Below, in pieces: positions 49,028 to 57,256 of a DNA stretch of 64,000 bases; position 1 is the stretch's first letter, and every line of letters begins with the position of its first letter. Position numbers and translations under genes: made by a program. Source of the DNA: Photobacterium frigidiphilum (GTDB lineage Bacteria; Pseudomonadota; Gammaproteobacteria; Enterobacterales; Vibrionaceae); assembly GCF_003025615.1 (NCBI RefSeq), contig NZ_PYMJ01000020.1, positions 42,027 to 106,026 of the forward strand, read 5' to 3'. Below the pieces are notes generated by a model. The model made no database searches. It had not been told where the DNA came from and worked only from the letters and a program-made list of their open reading frames with translations.

Positions 49028-50020
49028 TCAGAAGGTAAAAGAGTAGGCGATAGTGAAAGCACCATCTATAAACCGCCCTGTATCTTCACCTCGGTCTGAT
49101 GGATGCCAGCGGTTACCTGAGTAGTTGTTATATTGAATGGTAATTGTTCCGGGGTGCCAATCGAAGTAACCAAAGCCATAGGTAAAATCGGGATTCCAAG
49201 GCTGCTTTTGGCTGCTATCAAAATAATAAAATGCAGTCGCATTTACATACCAATTTCCAAATATTGCATATTTACACCCTAAGCTCAGCGTCTTATGACC
49301 TTTTTTGTAGGTTGTTGATGCAAGGTCGAAGTATTCAGGCGTGAAGTTAAAATCTGTTTGACAGCCTATCGCCCCTTCATCTGTAAATGAAAGCCAATCA
49401 ATAAAGGGTTTAGTGATAGGGAACTTCCAACCCAAAGACCATGTTCCTTGATCAAAGTTCGTGACGGGTTGCTCTTCTGTTGCTTTAAAGCGATTACCAC
49501 CGTAGTTGGCATACATCAAGCTGAAGGTATAAGGACGCCAATCACTGTAGCCAAAAACATAAGTAAAATCGGGATTCCAAGCTTGTTGTTGATCACCGTC
49601 GATATAGTAATACAGCGTGCTAGAGATAAACCAATTGCCTAAAATTGTGTACTTTAGCGATAACGTCGCGGTCGCATTATTGTTTGTTGGCCCCGTTGTG
49701 GCATTGGCGGGTAGGTTAGCTGCAGATGTTTGAAGCAAAGGATAACCAAGCGCAAAATTACCACTTAAACCGTTTAACCATGTCCGTTCTTCATCATCGT
49801 TGTCCCATTCTTCAAATGGCAAATCAAAAGAACTGGATACGCCTTTCCAAATTAAGTTAGATTCAGCGGGCTCAGACTCTTCATCTAAGCTAATGGCTTT
49901 TGTGAGGTTGGGTGATATCGGTTTGGGAGCTTGTTTAGCCGTTTCAGCCATATATTCACTCGACATCACAATAGATGAGCATAGTAAACAAAATAAATAG
50001 AGATATAATCTTTTATGCAT
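49028..50020 (-). CDS. Putative outer membrane beta-barrel with internal repeat
   Basis: A 330-residue protein with a signal peptide (MHKRLYLYLFCLLCSSIVMS). The mature part is rich in aromatic residues and alternating strands and ends in F (AYSFTF), as in outer membrane barrels. Two similar blocks occur: about residues 120-175 (YTILGNWFISSTLYYYIDGD, WNPDFTYVFGYSDWRP) and 240-300 (YAIFGNWYVNATAFYYFDSS, WNPDFTYGFGYFDWHP). It looks like an internal duplication. The ligand is unknown. It lies near the glucan-related genes. Confidence 0.65.
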   Translation of the reverse strand: MHKRLYLYLFCLLCSSIVMSSEYMAETAKQAPKPISPNLTKAISLDEESEPAESNLIWKGVSSSFDLPFEEWDNDDEERTWLNGLSGNFALGYPLLQTSAANLPANATTGPTNNNATATLSLKYTILGNWFISSTLYYYIDGDQQQAWNPDFTYVFGYSDWRPYTFSLMYANYGGNRFKATEEQPVTNFDQGTWSLGWKFPITKPFIDWLSFTDEGAIGCQTDFNFTPEYFDLASTTYKKGHKTLSLGCKYAIFGNWYVNATAFYYFDSSQKQPWNPDFTYGFGYFDWHPGTITIQYNNYSGNRWHPSDRGEDTGRFIDGAFTIAYSFTF

Positions 50021-50256
50021 ACACTGCTTATGGTGGCTAAATTTACATACAATAGAGTGATATGAACTTACTAATAATTAATAAGTTACACCTAACTTAA
50101 TCATCAAGTAATTTTTTTGTCTAATTTTTTGGCTAACGTCATAAAGATTACTAGACTCTGTTATATATGCCATATGTTTCTGATAAATTGAATTTAATCT
50201 TAGCTAATGCAGTCGTTTTTCATGCAGAGTAAGAATGAAAAGAAGGTACGACATTT

Positions 50257-50439
50257 ATGAGAGACATTTTGTTGGTTGATGACAATCGAACAATGCTTAT
50301 GTTTATGGAAAAAATGCTGACAAAGCGTGGTTTCAATGTCATTACAGCAAGTGATGGTTTGCAAGCTTTGGAAGTGTTGAAAGTCAATGCCCATATACAG
50401 TTTGTACTCAGTGATTGGATGATGCCTGAGATGGACGGC
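50257..50439 (+). pseudogene. Response regulator gene cut by the Mu-like prophage
   Basis: The first 61 residues of a REC domain: MRDILLVDDNRTMLMFM with the acidic pair, then VLSDWMMPEMDG with the phosphoacceptor aspartate in SDW. Directly after the codon for G the sequence changes to TGTATGCACTC and the REC fold (T/S, K, helix 5) is missing. The frame runs on for 16 unrelated residues to 50490. The rest of the gene should lie beyond the right end of the prophage. The input and output of the regulator are unknown. Confidence 0.75.
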
Positions 50440-50472
50440 TGTATGCACTCTAGAGACATGAACAATATGTGT

Positions 50473-50501
50473 TATAGGCGGTATTTCTAGGATATAGGCG
50501 G
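50473..50501 (+). repeat. Direct repeat TATAGGCGG near the prophage left end
   Basis: TATAGGCGG at 50473-50481 and 50493-50501, a 20-base period (two helix turns). TGAACA words also recur at 50459, 50573 and 50614. Mu ends carry several transposase-binding sites; these are candidates. Confidence 0.4.
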
Positions 50502-50517
50502 TTAGCCCAATGAATAC

Positions 50518-50549
50518 AAGGGTTCGGTTGATTTGGCTGAACCCTTTTT
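50518..50549 (+). terminator. Terminator-type hairpin at the prophage left end
   Basis: The stem AAGGGTTC/GAACCCTT is followed by TTTTT on the plus strand. It would stop host transcription entering the prophage from the broken response regulator gene. Confidence 0.6.
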
Positions 50550-50669
50550 GATTTGATTGGAAAATTTAGAAATGAACAATAAATCTGAATCGTGCCTTTT
50601 TACGCTATTAAAATGAACACTGGGTTGGTTTGTAGGAACTGGCTTTAAATTATATTTAAAGATTTAAAC

Positions 50670-51620
50670 TTAATCACCTAAGTCTTTTGCGATGAGAATC
50701 ACCTGACCTACGACATCAAACTGGTGCTGATCATCTTTTGGTATATCTAAATCGCTGTAGAAGCTGTTATCACTGATTAATCGCCATGAGCCTAGCATGC
50801 TCTGGTAACGCTTCACAAAGAGTTCATCGCCGTTCCTGAAGATGTATATGTGCCCATCAGCCGGCTTGTTTCTACCAAGGTGAACAACCAACGTATCGTT
50901 GTTATGGATCGTTGGTTCCATGCTGTCGCCTTTCGCCCACACTATCGCTAAATCTTTCTCGTTAAACCCTCTGTACTTCAACCACTTTCGCCTAAATGCT
51001 AGATGGCGTGTTGGTTCTAGTTGATCTGGATTTAATGAACCATGCCCAGCGGAAACTTGCACTCGATACCCTGGTATTAAAGAAAATTCTTCAGAGAATG
51101 AACCTTTTAGTTCATGTAATATCGTTTCAAAGACCTCCATATCGAACTCTTTAGAGTTCACCAGGAGACTGGATGTTAAAAAGTTCTTTGTACAATCTGA
51201 GTATGAGTTAAATGCATTTTCTATTAACGCATATCTAACTGAAATGTCTTTGGTATCTTCTGCTCCTTTATTATTTAGAACGTCTAATATGTCATCATCA
51301 CCTGTTAACAAGGCGATTGCGCGCTCATTACCAATATACCCATGCCCTTCAACTTCAAGAATAGAACCACGCCCCGTAAGTATCCATCCTGCACTAACTC
51401 CAGACTTTTCAGCTATTTGTAATATTTTGGCTGCTGTTGGCTCCCCACCAGAAAGGTATCGCTTTAATCCTGATACAGAAATCCCGACAAGCTTAGAAAA
51501 TGAGTTAGGGTTTCCGACACAATCAACTAAAAACTGAATTCTATCTTGGATTGAATCTGCGCTTTCAAGTTTTGCTTTATAACTTGAAAGTTGATTTAAA
51601 GTTTTTTTACTGTCTTTCAT
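50670..51620 (-). CDS. Prophage repressor, HTH plus S24 peptidase
   Basis: A 316-residue repressor. The N-terminal helix-turn-helix (FSKLVGISVSGLKRYLSGGE) is at about residues 41-60, followed by a linker and a C-terminal LexA/S24 domain: VSAGHGS with the cleavable A-G bond, AKGDSMEPTI with the catalytic serine, and ELFVKRYQ with the lysine. Such repressors cut themselves with RecA help after DNA damage, unlike the classical Mu c protein. It is transcribed leftwards, divergent from ner, and sets lysogeny. Confidence 0.88.
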   Translation of the reverse strand: MKDSKKTLNQLSSYKAKLESADSIQDRIQFLVDCVGNPNSFSKLVGISVSGLKRYLSGGEPTAAKILQIAEKSGVSAGWILTGRGSILEVEGHGYIGNERAIALLTGDDDILDVLNNKGAEDTKDISVRYALIENAFNSYSDCTKNFLTSSLLVNSKEFDMEVFETILHELKGSFSEEFSLIPGYRVQVSAGHGSLNPDQLEPTRHLAFRRKWLKYRGFNEKDLAIVWAKGDSMEPTIHNNDTLVVHLGRNKPADGHIYIFRNGDELFVKRYQSMLGSWRLISDNSFYSDLDIPKDDQHQFDVVGQVILIAKDLGD

Positions 51621-51655
51621 CTCGAGTTAAGTCTCTGATTATTATTAAATAAACC

Positions 51656-51685
51656 CTTTAGAGTCGATAGTCGGGACTCTAAAGA
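51656..51685. promoter_or_regulatory. Operator-like inverted repeat in the repressor/ner region
   Basis: CTTTAGAGTC and GACTCTAAAG form a 10-bp inverted repeat with a 9-base spacer. Related half-sites (ACTCAACCCTTTAG, ACTCTATTGAGTT) follow before ner. They are candidate repressor and Ner sites. Confidence 0.5.
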
Positions 51686-51708
51686 GTGAAGTGATGCGCT
51701 TTTTAAAG

Positions 51709-51737
51709 TTGACACTCAACCCTTTAGCGTTCATATT
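51709..51737 (+). promoter_or_regulatory. Early promoter of the prophage
   Basis: TTGACA at 51709-51714, a 17-base spacer, then CATATT at 51732-51737. It lies 64 bases before ner, among the operator-like repeats, so repressor binding would block it. Confidence 0.6.
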
Positions 51738-51800
51738 AAGCTCATGAATTAACTCTATTGAGTTAGTTGACTGAGTAACAAGTGAGTATAGAGGCTTTTT

Positions 51801-52058
51801 ATGGATCAGCAAACACACTTTCAAATCAGGAAAGATAATGGCGACTTGAAAGATGAGTTCATCTTGGCCGCTTTAAAGTCAAGTGGTTGGACATACTCAA
51901 CTTTGGGGGAGGCTCATGGGTTGGGTAAAACAACTTTAAGGAACGCAATTAGATCTAACTGGCCTAAGGGTGAAGACATTATTGCGGCAGCCATAGGTAT
52001 GCCCGCTGATGCCATCTGGCCAAGTCGGTTCCCCCGTCGAGAAGCTAAGCGAGGTTGA
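51801..52058 (+). CDS. ner: Ner-like DNA-binding protein
   Basis: An 85-residue protein of the Ner/Nlp family. The helix-turn-helix spans YSTLGEAHGLGKTTLRNAI, and the ending DIIAAAIGMPADAIWPSRFP is the conserved C-terminus. In Mu, Ner represses the early and repressor promoters to time lytic growth. It lies directly before transposase A, with a GAGG ribosome site. Confidence 0.88.
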   Translation: MDQQTHFQIRKDNGDLKDEFILAALKSSGWTYSTLGEAHGLGKTTLRNAIRSNWPKGEDIIAAAIGMPADAIWPSRFPRREAKRG

Positions 52059-52060
52059 TT

Positions 52061-54049
52061 ATGGAATGGTACTCAGCATCAGAACTAGTGGGGTTACCAG
52101 TTCTCCCTAAAACCGTTCAAGGTATTAATTATAAAGCTAAAAGTGAAGATTGGTTATCTAGACCAAGGTCAGGATGTGGTGGAGGAAAGGAATACCACAT
52201 CTCATCATTTGTTCCTACCACTCAAGCGGCTTTGTATCGTAAGCAAGACAAAATAAAAGTAGGCGGTCAAGTTCTTAACCTGCCAAAGAAAAACAAAGAT
52301 TCTGTTGGCTACTGCCGTGATGCTCTTTGGTCTAGTTGGGATAAAACCAACAACACCGCTAAAGAGAAAGCACAACAAGCTTTGCTTCTTGTTCGAGCCA
52401 CCTTTGCCTTGGTTGGGAATGGCGTGAAAAAAATGGACGCCTACCAGTCTGTTTGTGATGAGTATGGCTGCACCCTATCTACGCTGCGCCGCGCATGTTC
52501 AAGAGTGAAAGGTATTGAAGAGTGTGATTGGGCCCCTGCTTTGCTGCCGAAGCATTTTGCAGCGGCTCAGGTTAAAAAAGAAAACCAATTTGCTCCTGTA
52601 TCACAAGAAGCATGGGCGTTTTTCATGGGCGATTACCTGCGACTTGAACAACCTTCAATGACGGTTTGTTATGAGCGCTTACTGGATGCGGCAAAGGAGC
52701 ATGGTTGGGTGATCCCTAGTTTAAGTAGCTTATCGCGCCGCTTAGAACATGAGGTATCGAATCAGCAACGCGTACTACTTCGTGAAGGTGAGCATGCATT
52801 ACATCAAATGTACCCACCACAACGACGCACAGTTGAAGACTTACATGCAATGGAGTGGATTAATGGCGATGGCTATCAACATAACGTGTTTGTTAAGTGG
52901 TTCAACGGTGATGTTATTCGCCCTAAAACATGGTTCTGGCAGGATATCTACAGCCGAAAAATTATTGGTTGGCGTTGTGATTTAAGTGAGAACACCGACA
53001 GCATCCGCCTTTCACTGATGGACGTGTGCGAGAAGTTCGGCATTCCAAAAGAAATGACATTGGATAATACCCGTGCTGCTGCAAACAAACCGATGACTGG
53101 TGGTGTGCGGAGCCGTTATCGATTCAAAGTTAAAGAAGATGATCCTAAAGGCATCATCCCAATGCTTGGCATTAAGCTTCACTGGTCAAGCGTGATTTAC
53201 GGTAAAGGTCATGGTCAAGCAAAACCAATCGAACGTGCCTTTGGTAATGGTGGGCTTGGTGAGTACATAGACCGACACCCAGCTTGTGTTGGTGCCTTTA
53301 CGGGTGACAACCCTATGGCTAAACCCGATAACTATGGCAGTAATAATATTGACGTGGAAGCGTTCTTAAACGTGATAGCCAAAGGCGTGGAAATGTACAA
53401 CGCCAAAGAAAACCGAAAAACAGAAATCTGTCGCGGCTATATGAGTTTTGATCAGGCTTTTAATGCGAGTTACCAGTCAGCCCCTATTCGTAAAGCCACC
53501 GCAAGCCAGCTGCATATGATGATGCTGCAAGCCGAAGCGGTTCAGGTAACTAAGCATGGTCAGATAGCGCTTCACGCTGGCGGCATTTTAGAAGGGCGTC
53601 GTAATCTTTATTTCAATGAGCGGATGTTGGATTACATCGGGCAAAAGCTTGTTGCTCGATTTGACCCTCAAAAGCTTCATGAATCGATCGAAATTTACAC
53701 ATTAAATGGTGTGCATATCTGTGTGGCGGAATGTCGTGAGGATGCTGCTTTTGGTGATACTCAAGCGGCTCGTGAAATTAAGAAAGAGAGAAAACGCCAT
53801 ACGAAAGCCACGAAAGAGGCAACCAAGTCACTTGAGCGCATGACCGCTTTAGAGGTGGCCGCAATGATGAAACCGCTTGAAGAGGAAATCATTCCTGAAA
53901 ATAAAGTGGTAGAGCCTTTCCGTCCTACTTCTATTGGTAATGCCGCAGTAAAGGCGATGCCCTTAGAAGAAGCTGAAGACGAGTACGACCAGAACTTTAG
54001 CCAGAGCATTTCAAACCTATTTGATCAGAAATACAAAAACAAACTTTAG
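52061..54049 (+). CDS. Mu-type transposase A (DDE integrase)
   Basis: A 662-residue transposase (MuA is 663). The N-terminal end-binding domains include EWYSASELVGLPVLPKTVQG. The DDE catalytic core has D in WINGDGYQHN (near 270), D in MTLDNTRAAANK (near 333) and E in AKPIERAFG (near 392). The basic C-terminal region with KKERKRHTKATKEATKS contacts MuB. It cuts and joins phage ends in replicative transposition. ATG 52061 is preferred, with GAGG six bases upstream; the stop of ner overlaps the TTG start at 52055. Confidence 0.94.
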   Translation: MEWYSASELVGLPVLPKTVQGINYKAKSEDWLSRPRSGCGGGKEYHISSFVPTTQAALYRKQDKIKVGGQVLNLPKKNKDSVGYCRDALWSSWDKTNNTAKEKAQQALLLVRATFALVGNGVKKMDAYQSVCDEYGCTLSTLRRACSRVKGIEECDWAPALLPKHFAAAQVKKENQFAPVSQEAWAFFMGDYLRLEQPSMTVCYERLLDAAKEHGWVIPSLSSLSRRLEHEVSNQQRVLLREGEHALHQMYPPQRRTVEDLHAMEWINGDGYQHNVFVKWFNGDVIRPKTWFWQDIYSRKIIGWRCDLSENTDSIRLSLMDVCEKFGIPKEMTLDNTRAAANKPMTGGVRSRYRFKVKEDDPKGIIPMLGIKLHWSSVIYGKGHGQAKPIERAFGNGGLGEYIDRHPACVGAFTGDNPMAKPDNYGSNNIDVEAFLNVIAKGVEMYNAKENRKTEICRGYMSFDQAFNASYQSAPIRKATASQLHMMMLQAEAVQVTKHGQIALHAGGILEGRRNLYFNERMLDYIGQKLVARFDPQKLHESIEIYTLNGVHICVAECREDAAFGDTQAAREIKKERKRHTKATKEATKSLERMTALEVAAMMKPLEEEIIPENKVVEPFRPTSIGNAAVKAMPLEEAEDEYDQNFSQSISNLFDQKYKNKL

Positions 54050-54083
54050 GCCCTATTTAAACCTTCCATAAATGGAGATTGAT

Positions 54084-55031
54084 ATGAACACAAACGTGGT
54101 TGAACTAGGCAGCGCAGAAGCGAAGCAAACCGAAGCATTAATGCGCATCCGTGCATTAACAGAATCGAAGGTTGTTTCAGCGTCTCAGATCGCAAAAGAA
54201 ATCAGCGTATCACCTGCCACACTAAGCCAAATATTGAATGGTTCATATAAAGCTGATCCAACCAAAATGATTGAAAAACTTAACCAGTGGTTACGCATGC
54301 GTGAACAACGCAATGCCACCCCAAGTAAAGACCCTGGCTTTGTTATGACACCAACAGCTAAACAGCTGACTGACGACATGATGTATGCCCAAGTGACCGA
54401 ATCAATTGTGGTTATTTTTGGGGCGTCTGGTGTGGGTAAATCGGAGGCGTTACGCGAATACAAACGAAGCAATAATAACGTGTGGATGATCACTTCAAGC
54501 CCAAGCCGTTCAAGCCTAACTGAATGCTTATATGAACTGGCAATGGAGTTGGGTTTAGATGATGCGCCACGCCGAAAAGGACCGCTTTCTCGCGTTATCC
54601 GAAACCGCCTGATTGGCAGTGAAGGTTTAGTAGTGATTGATGAAGCCGATCACCTTGATTACCCGACGCTAGAAGAGCTACGAATACTTCAAGAAGAGAC
54701 GGCTATCGGCATGGTGTTGGTGGGTAACAACAAGGTTTACACACAGCTTACTGGTGGTCGTCGTAATGAAGATTTTGCACGCTTGTTTTCTCGCATTGCG
54801 AAAAAGCGCGGCATCCACAAAACCAAGCAATCTGATGTTCGTGCTATTGCAGATGCCTGGAATGTAAATGGTGAGTCTGAACGCGGGTTAATGCTGCAAA
54901 TCAGTGAGCGTCCAGGTGGGCTTAGATTGCTAAGTAAAACACTCAAACTGGCAGCGATGTTTGCTAAAGGCCAGACCATTAATGAGCAAGTGCTGCGCAA
55001 AGCGTTTGCTGAATTAGAAACCAACGATTGA
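54084..55031 (+). CDS. Mu-type target-selection ATPase B
   Basis: A 315-residue AAA+ ATPase (MuB is 312). The N-terminal helix-turn-helix lies in SASQIAKEISVSPATLSQIL, Walker A is FGASGVGKSEA at about 115, Walker B VVIDEADHLDY near 175, and a C-terminal lid follows. It binds DNA, guides the transposase to target sites and stops insertion into itself. ATG 54084 (MNTNVVELG) has GGAG six bases upstream; the longer start at 54072 overlaps that site. Confidence 0.92.
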   Translation: MNTNVVELGSAEAKQTEALMRIRALTESKVVSASQIAKEISVSPATLSQILNGSYKADPTKMIEKLNQWLRMREQRNATPSKDPGFVMTPTAKQLTDDMMYAQVTESIVVIFGASGVGKSEALREYKRSNNNVWMITSSPSRSSLTECLYELAMELGLDDAPRRKGPLSRVIRNRLIGSEGLVVIDEADHLDYPTLEELRILQEETAIGMVLVGNNKVYTQLTGGRRNEDFARLFSRIAKKRGIHKTKQSDVRAIADAWNVNGESERGLMLQISERPGGLRLLSKTLKLAAMFAKGQTINEQVLRKAFAELETND

Positions 55032-55039
55032 GGTGAGGT

Positions 55040-55270
55040 ATGACTTTTAAAGCAATGGTTCGTTGTGATGCCGATGGATGCAATAAAGAAGCAGAGCTCG
55101 AATGTTTTGACCCAGCCAATGCAGAAGATGCGGTTTTTAATTTAGACAATTGGTTTGTTAATACATTGGCTTGCGATCACTACTGTCCTTGTCATGCAAA
55201 AGCAGCGAAAACAAAGTGGGATGAAGAAAGCCCGCAACCAACTGGAATTTACCCAACCATGGTTGGGTAA
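55040..55270 (+). CDS. Phage small Cys-rich protein
   Basis: A 76-residue protein with cysteines in a zinc-finger-like spacing: CDADGCNKEAELEC near the start and CDHYCPCHA near residue 48. It lies eight bases after the B gene stop, with a GAGG ribosome site, in the early operon. The function is unknown; DNA or protein binding through zinc is likely. Confidence 0.65.
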   Translation: MTFKAMVRCDADGCNKEAELECFDPANAEDAVFNLDNWFVNTLACDHYCPCHAKAAKTKWDEESPQPTGIYPTMVG

Positions 55271-55280
55271 GGAGAAAGCA

Positions 55281-55616
55281 ATGATGCATCTAAATGAAAA
55301 ACGTCGCGTAGTGAGAAATGCCGTAGCACTGTTAGGTAAAGCAGGCAGTGAAATTGTTGCTTTTAATCTTTCGCACTCACGCCCAGTCATTGAAATTAAC
55401 TTTCCAACTGTTCGCCTCTCACAGAAAGCCGTCGCCATTGTAGAGCGTGTTGGTGGTGCAGAAAGTCGCACTATTTATGTTGCACGCTTTAATAGCTGCG
55501 TTATCCGCTGGACTGATGGATTACCAGAAGCGCAGACCGAGCAATGTAAGGCGCTTGTTAGCCATCTTAATGAGTACAGTACTACCACCAATTCGGTATG
55601 GCCTAAAAACTTTTGA
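55281..55616 (+). CDS. Phage hypothetical protein
   Basis: A 111-residue protein starting at ATG 55281 with AAGGAGAAAG upstream (an earlier in-frame start at 55155 is a shadow within the previous gene). Strand-rich: VIEINFPTVRLSQKAVAIVE, then TIYVARFNSCVIRWTDG. No family is recognised. It is an early-operon gene between the Cys-rich protein and a zinc-ribbon protein. Confidence 0.6.
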   Translation: MMHLNEKRRVVRNAVALLGKAGSEIVAFNLSHSRPVIEINFPTVRLSQKAVAIVERVGGAESRTIYVARFNSCVIRWTDGLPEAQTEQCKALVSHLNEYSTTTNSVWPKNF

Positions 55617-55629
55617 TAAGGATTATCAC

Positions 55630-56055
55630 GTGCTTGTTGAAAAGATTATTGAGCAGTTGCGCGACCACCCAGCCACTAGAACTGAATTAACCGTTAGTGT
55701 TGGTGGTGCATCAAAAAGAGGTGTTCACGGTCGATTACAAATGCTTATTGCTAGAGGGTTTATCACCCGCTCAAACAGAAAACCTTACGTGTACACCTTA
55801 GTGACAGAGGTTGGTTTATTTATTCCCTGTCCTGCGTGCCGTCGGGTGCGGCCATGTTGGGTATTAACTGGCGGCGTGTGCAATTACTGCCGCAACTTAA
55901 AAGGCGCATGGATTAGCAAGGTTGAGGGTGCGAAGGAGCCCATCCCCAAAAAACAACGCGCAGCGAATACTCGCGCACAGCAATATAACTATGATGATGC
56001 AGTATCAAGGGCCTTTCACAAGTTACTGCGCTGCGCATCCATTGGAGGGGCTTGA
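55630..56055 (+). CDS. Phage winged-helix and zinc-ribbon-like protein
   Basis: A 141-residue protein with a GTG start and AAGGA upstream. The first half (IIEQLRDHPATRTELTVSVG, GVHGRLQMLIARGFITRSN) has the shape of a small winged helix. The second half carries CPACRRVRPC and VCNYC, a four-to-five cysteine zinc ribbon. It probably binds DNA in the early phage program. The frame is open to 55447 but the upstream part overlaps the previous gene. Confidence 0.6.
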   Translation: MLVEKIIEQLRDHPATRTELTVSVGGASKRGVHGRLQMLIARGFITRSNRKPYVYTLVTEVGLFIPCPACRRVRPCWVLTGGVCNYCRNLKGAWISKVEGAKEPIPKKQRAANTRAQQYNYDDAVSRAFHKLLRCASIGGA

Positions 56056-56056
56056 T

Positions 56057-56248
56057 ATGGCAAAGATTACGCTGGAGTTTGGTCGCACACCTGATGGGCG
56101 TATTGGGTTTAAAGGGTTAGCAGAATTTACGGGTGATGCGGGTGTGGATGCTGTCACCTCACAAGTTACTCAAGACGTAGAAAGTATGTTGATTTCAATG
56201 GGTGTCGAACGCAATGCCGATACCTTAAATATAACGGAAAAGGAATGA
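56057..56248 (+). CDS. Phage hypothetical protein, 63 residues
   Basis: Starts MAKITLEFGRTPDGRIGFKG with a GGAGGGG ribosome site and ends at TGA 56246-56248. The longer frame from 55922 lies inside the previous gene. Beta-strand start and helical end; no family is recognised. It is separated by one base from the previous stop. Confidence 0.6.
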   Translation: MAKITLEFGRTPDGRIGFKGLAEFTGDAGVDAVTSQVTQDVESMLISMGVERNADTLNITEKE

Positions 56249-56251
56249 GTC

Positions 56252-56467
56252 ATGGCGAAGCCAGTAATCAAGGCAAAAGTAATTATAACCATTAAAGAAC
56301 ACGCGAATGGTCAGTTTGAATTTGCGTGCACATCAACCAAGGGAAAGTCAGAGCTATTGAATGGCCTAGCTAACCATGTTGCGACGCAACTCCCAAGAGC
56401 GGTAGCGGTTGCCGCTAAAGATTTCCTCGAACCAAAAAAGGATTTAAACAATGCCTCAATCCACTAA
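56252..56467 (+). CDS. Phage hypothetical protein, 71 residues
   Basis: MAKPVIKAKVIITIKEHANG and a helical second half (LLNGLANHVATQLPRAVAVAAKD). The start and strand-helix pattern resemble the preceding 63-residue gene, so the two may be distant duplicates. It overlaps the DUF3164 gene by 17 bases. Confidence 0.6.
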   Translation: MAKPVIKAKVIITIKEHANGQFEFACTSTKGKSELLNGLANHVATQLPRAVAVAAKDFLEPKKDLNNASIH

Positions 56468-57116
56468 GCAAACACCAGAGCAAAGTAAAGATAAAGACAC
56501 AACAGTGCCTTCGGGATATATGCGTGATAGCAAACAACGCCTTGTGCCTATTTCTATGGTTGATGATTACGACATGGAAATTAATGATTTTGTTATCAAG
56601 CACACCCAAAGAGCGCGTGAAATCCAAACCTTGCTTCGTGCCTTTAAACGAGAAGTTTTTGATGATTGCTATGCATTTCAAGAGCTATTGGCTGAGCGTT
56701 ATGAAAGTAAGAAAAAGAAAGGTGGCTCAAAAGGCGGATTCTCGTTCACGTCTTATGACGGAGCACTTCAAATTAAAATTACAGTGCAAGACAGAATCGT
56801 ACTTGGCCCTGAGCTGCAAATAGCAAAAGACCTGATTGATGAATGCGTGCATGAGTGGAGTTCTGGCGCGAACGATTACCTAAAGGTATTGGTTAACGAT
56901 GCCTTTGAAGTAGACAAAGAAGGCAACCTCAATACTGGCCGTGTTCTTACCTTGCGTAAATTCAAGGGTAAATTCCCTGACGAGCGTTGGGTTCGCGCAA
57001 TGGATGCTATCGCCGATGCCATTATGGTTACGAGTTCAAAAGCCTACATGAACTTTCGTGAGCGTAATGGCGAAGGAAAGCTAATCAATATCCCATTAGA
57101 TCTTGCCGCTCTATAA
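56451..57116 (+). CDS. DUF3164 family phage protein
   Basis: A 221-residue protein that matches DUF3164, found in Mu-like early regions: GYMRDSKQRLVPI near residue 22, HTQRAREIQTLLRAFKREVF, the basic loop ESKKKKGGSKGGFSF, and FRERNGEGKLINIPLDLAAL at the end. The role is unknown, possibly in DNA processing. The ribosome site is AAAAAGG before the ATG. Confidence 0.82.
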   Translation: MPQSTKQTPEQSKDKDTTVPSGYMRDSKQRLVPISMVDDYDMEINDFVIKHTQRAREIQTLLRAFKREVFDDCYAFQELLAERYESKKKKGGSKGGFSFTSYDGALQIKITVQDRIVLGPELQIAKDLIDECVHEWSSGANDYLKVLVNDAFEVDKEGNLNTGRVLTLRKFKGKFPDERWVRAMDAIADAIMVTSSKAYMNFRERNGEGKLINIPLDLAAL

Positions 57117-57128
57117 GGAATTATCGAT

Positions 57129-57239
57129 ATGGAAAAAATACAAGATTATGGATGGGGTTTGATTTTTACTTTGCTCGTAATGGCTGCATTTGTTTTTCAG
57201 TGGTCAGTTGTTGAGTTTGTATTGTGGTGTTTTAAATAA
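57129..57239 (+). CDS. 36-residue single-helix membrane peptide
   Basis: Starts MEKIQDYGWGLIFTLLVMAA and continues FVFQWSVVEFVLWCFK. AAGGA lies seven bases before the ATG. One hydrophobic helix covers about residues 10-33. It lies in the tight gap between DUF3164 and the next gene. A phage inhibitor or accessory membrane peptide is possible; the function is unknown. Confidence 0.5.
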   Translation: MEKIQDYGWGLIFTLLVMAAFVFQWSVVEFVLWCFK

Positions 57240-57256
57240 CAGCAGGAGTTAGCTAC

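Noticed and set aside
55155..55280. N-terminal extension of the 55281-55616 gene
   Set aside because: It lies inside the preceding Cys-rich gene in another frame, and ATG 55281 has a strong ribosome site.
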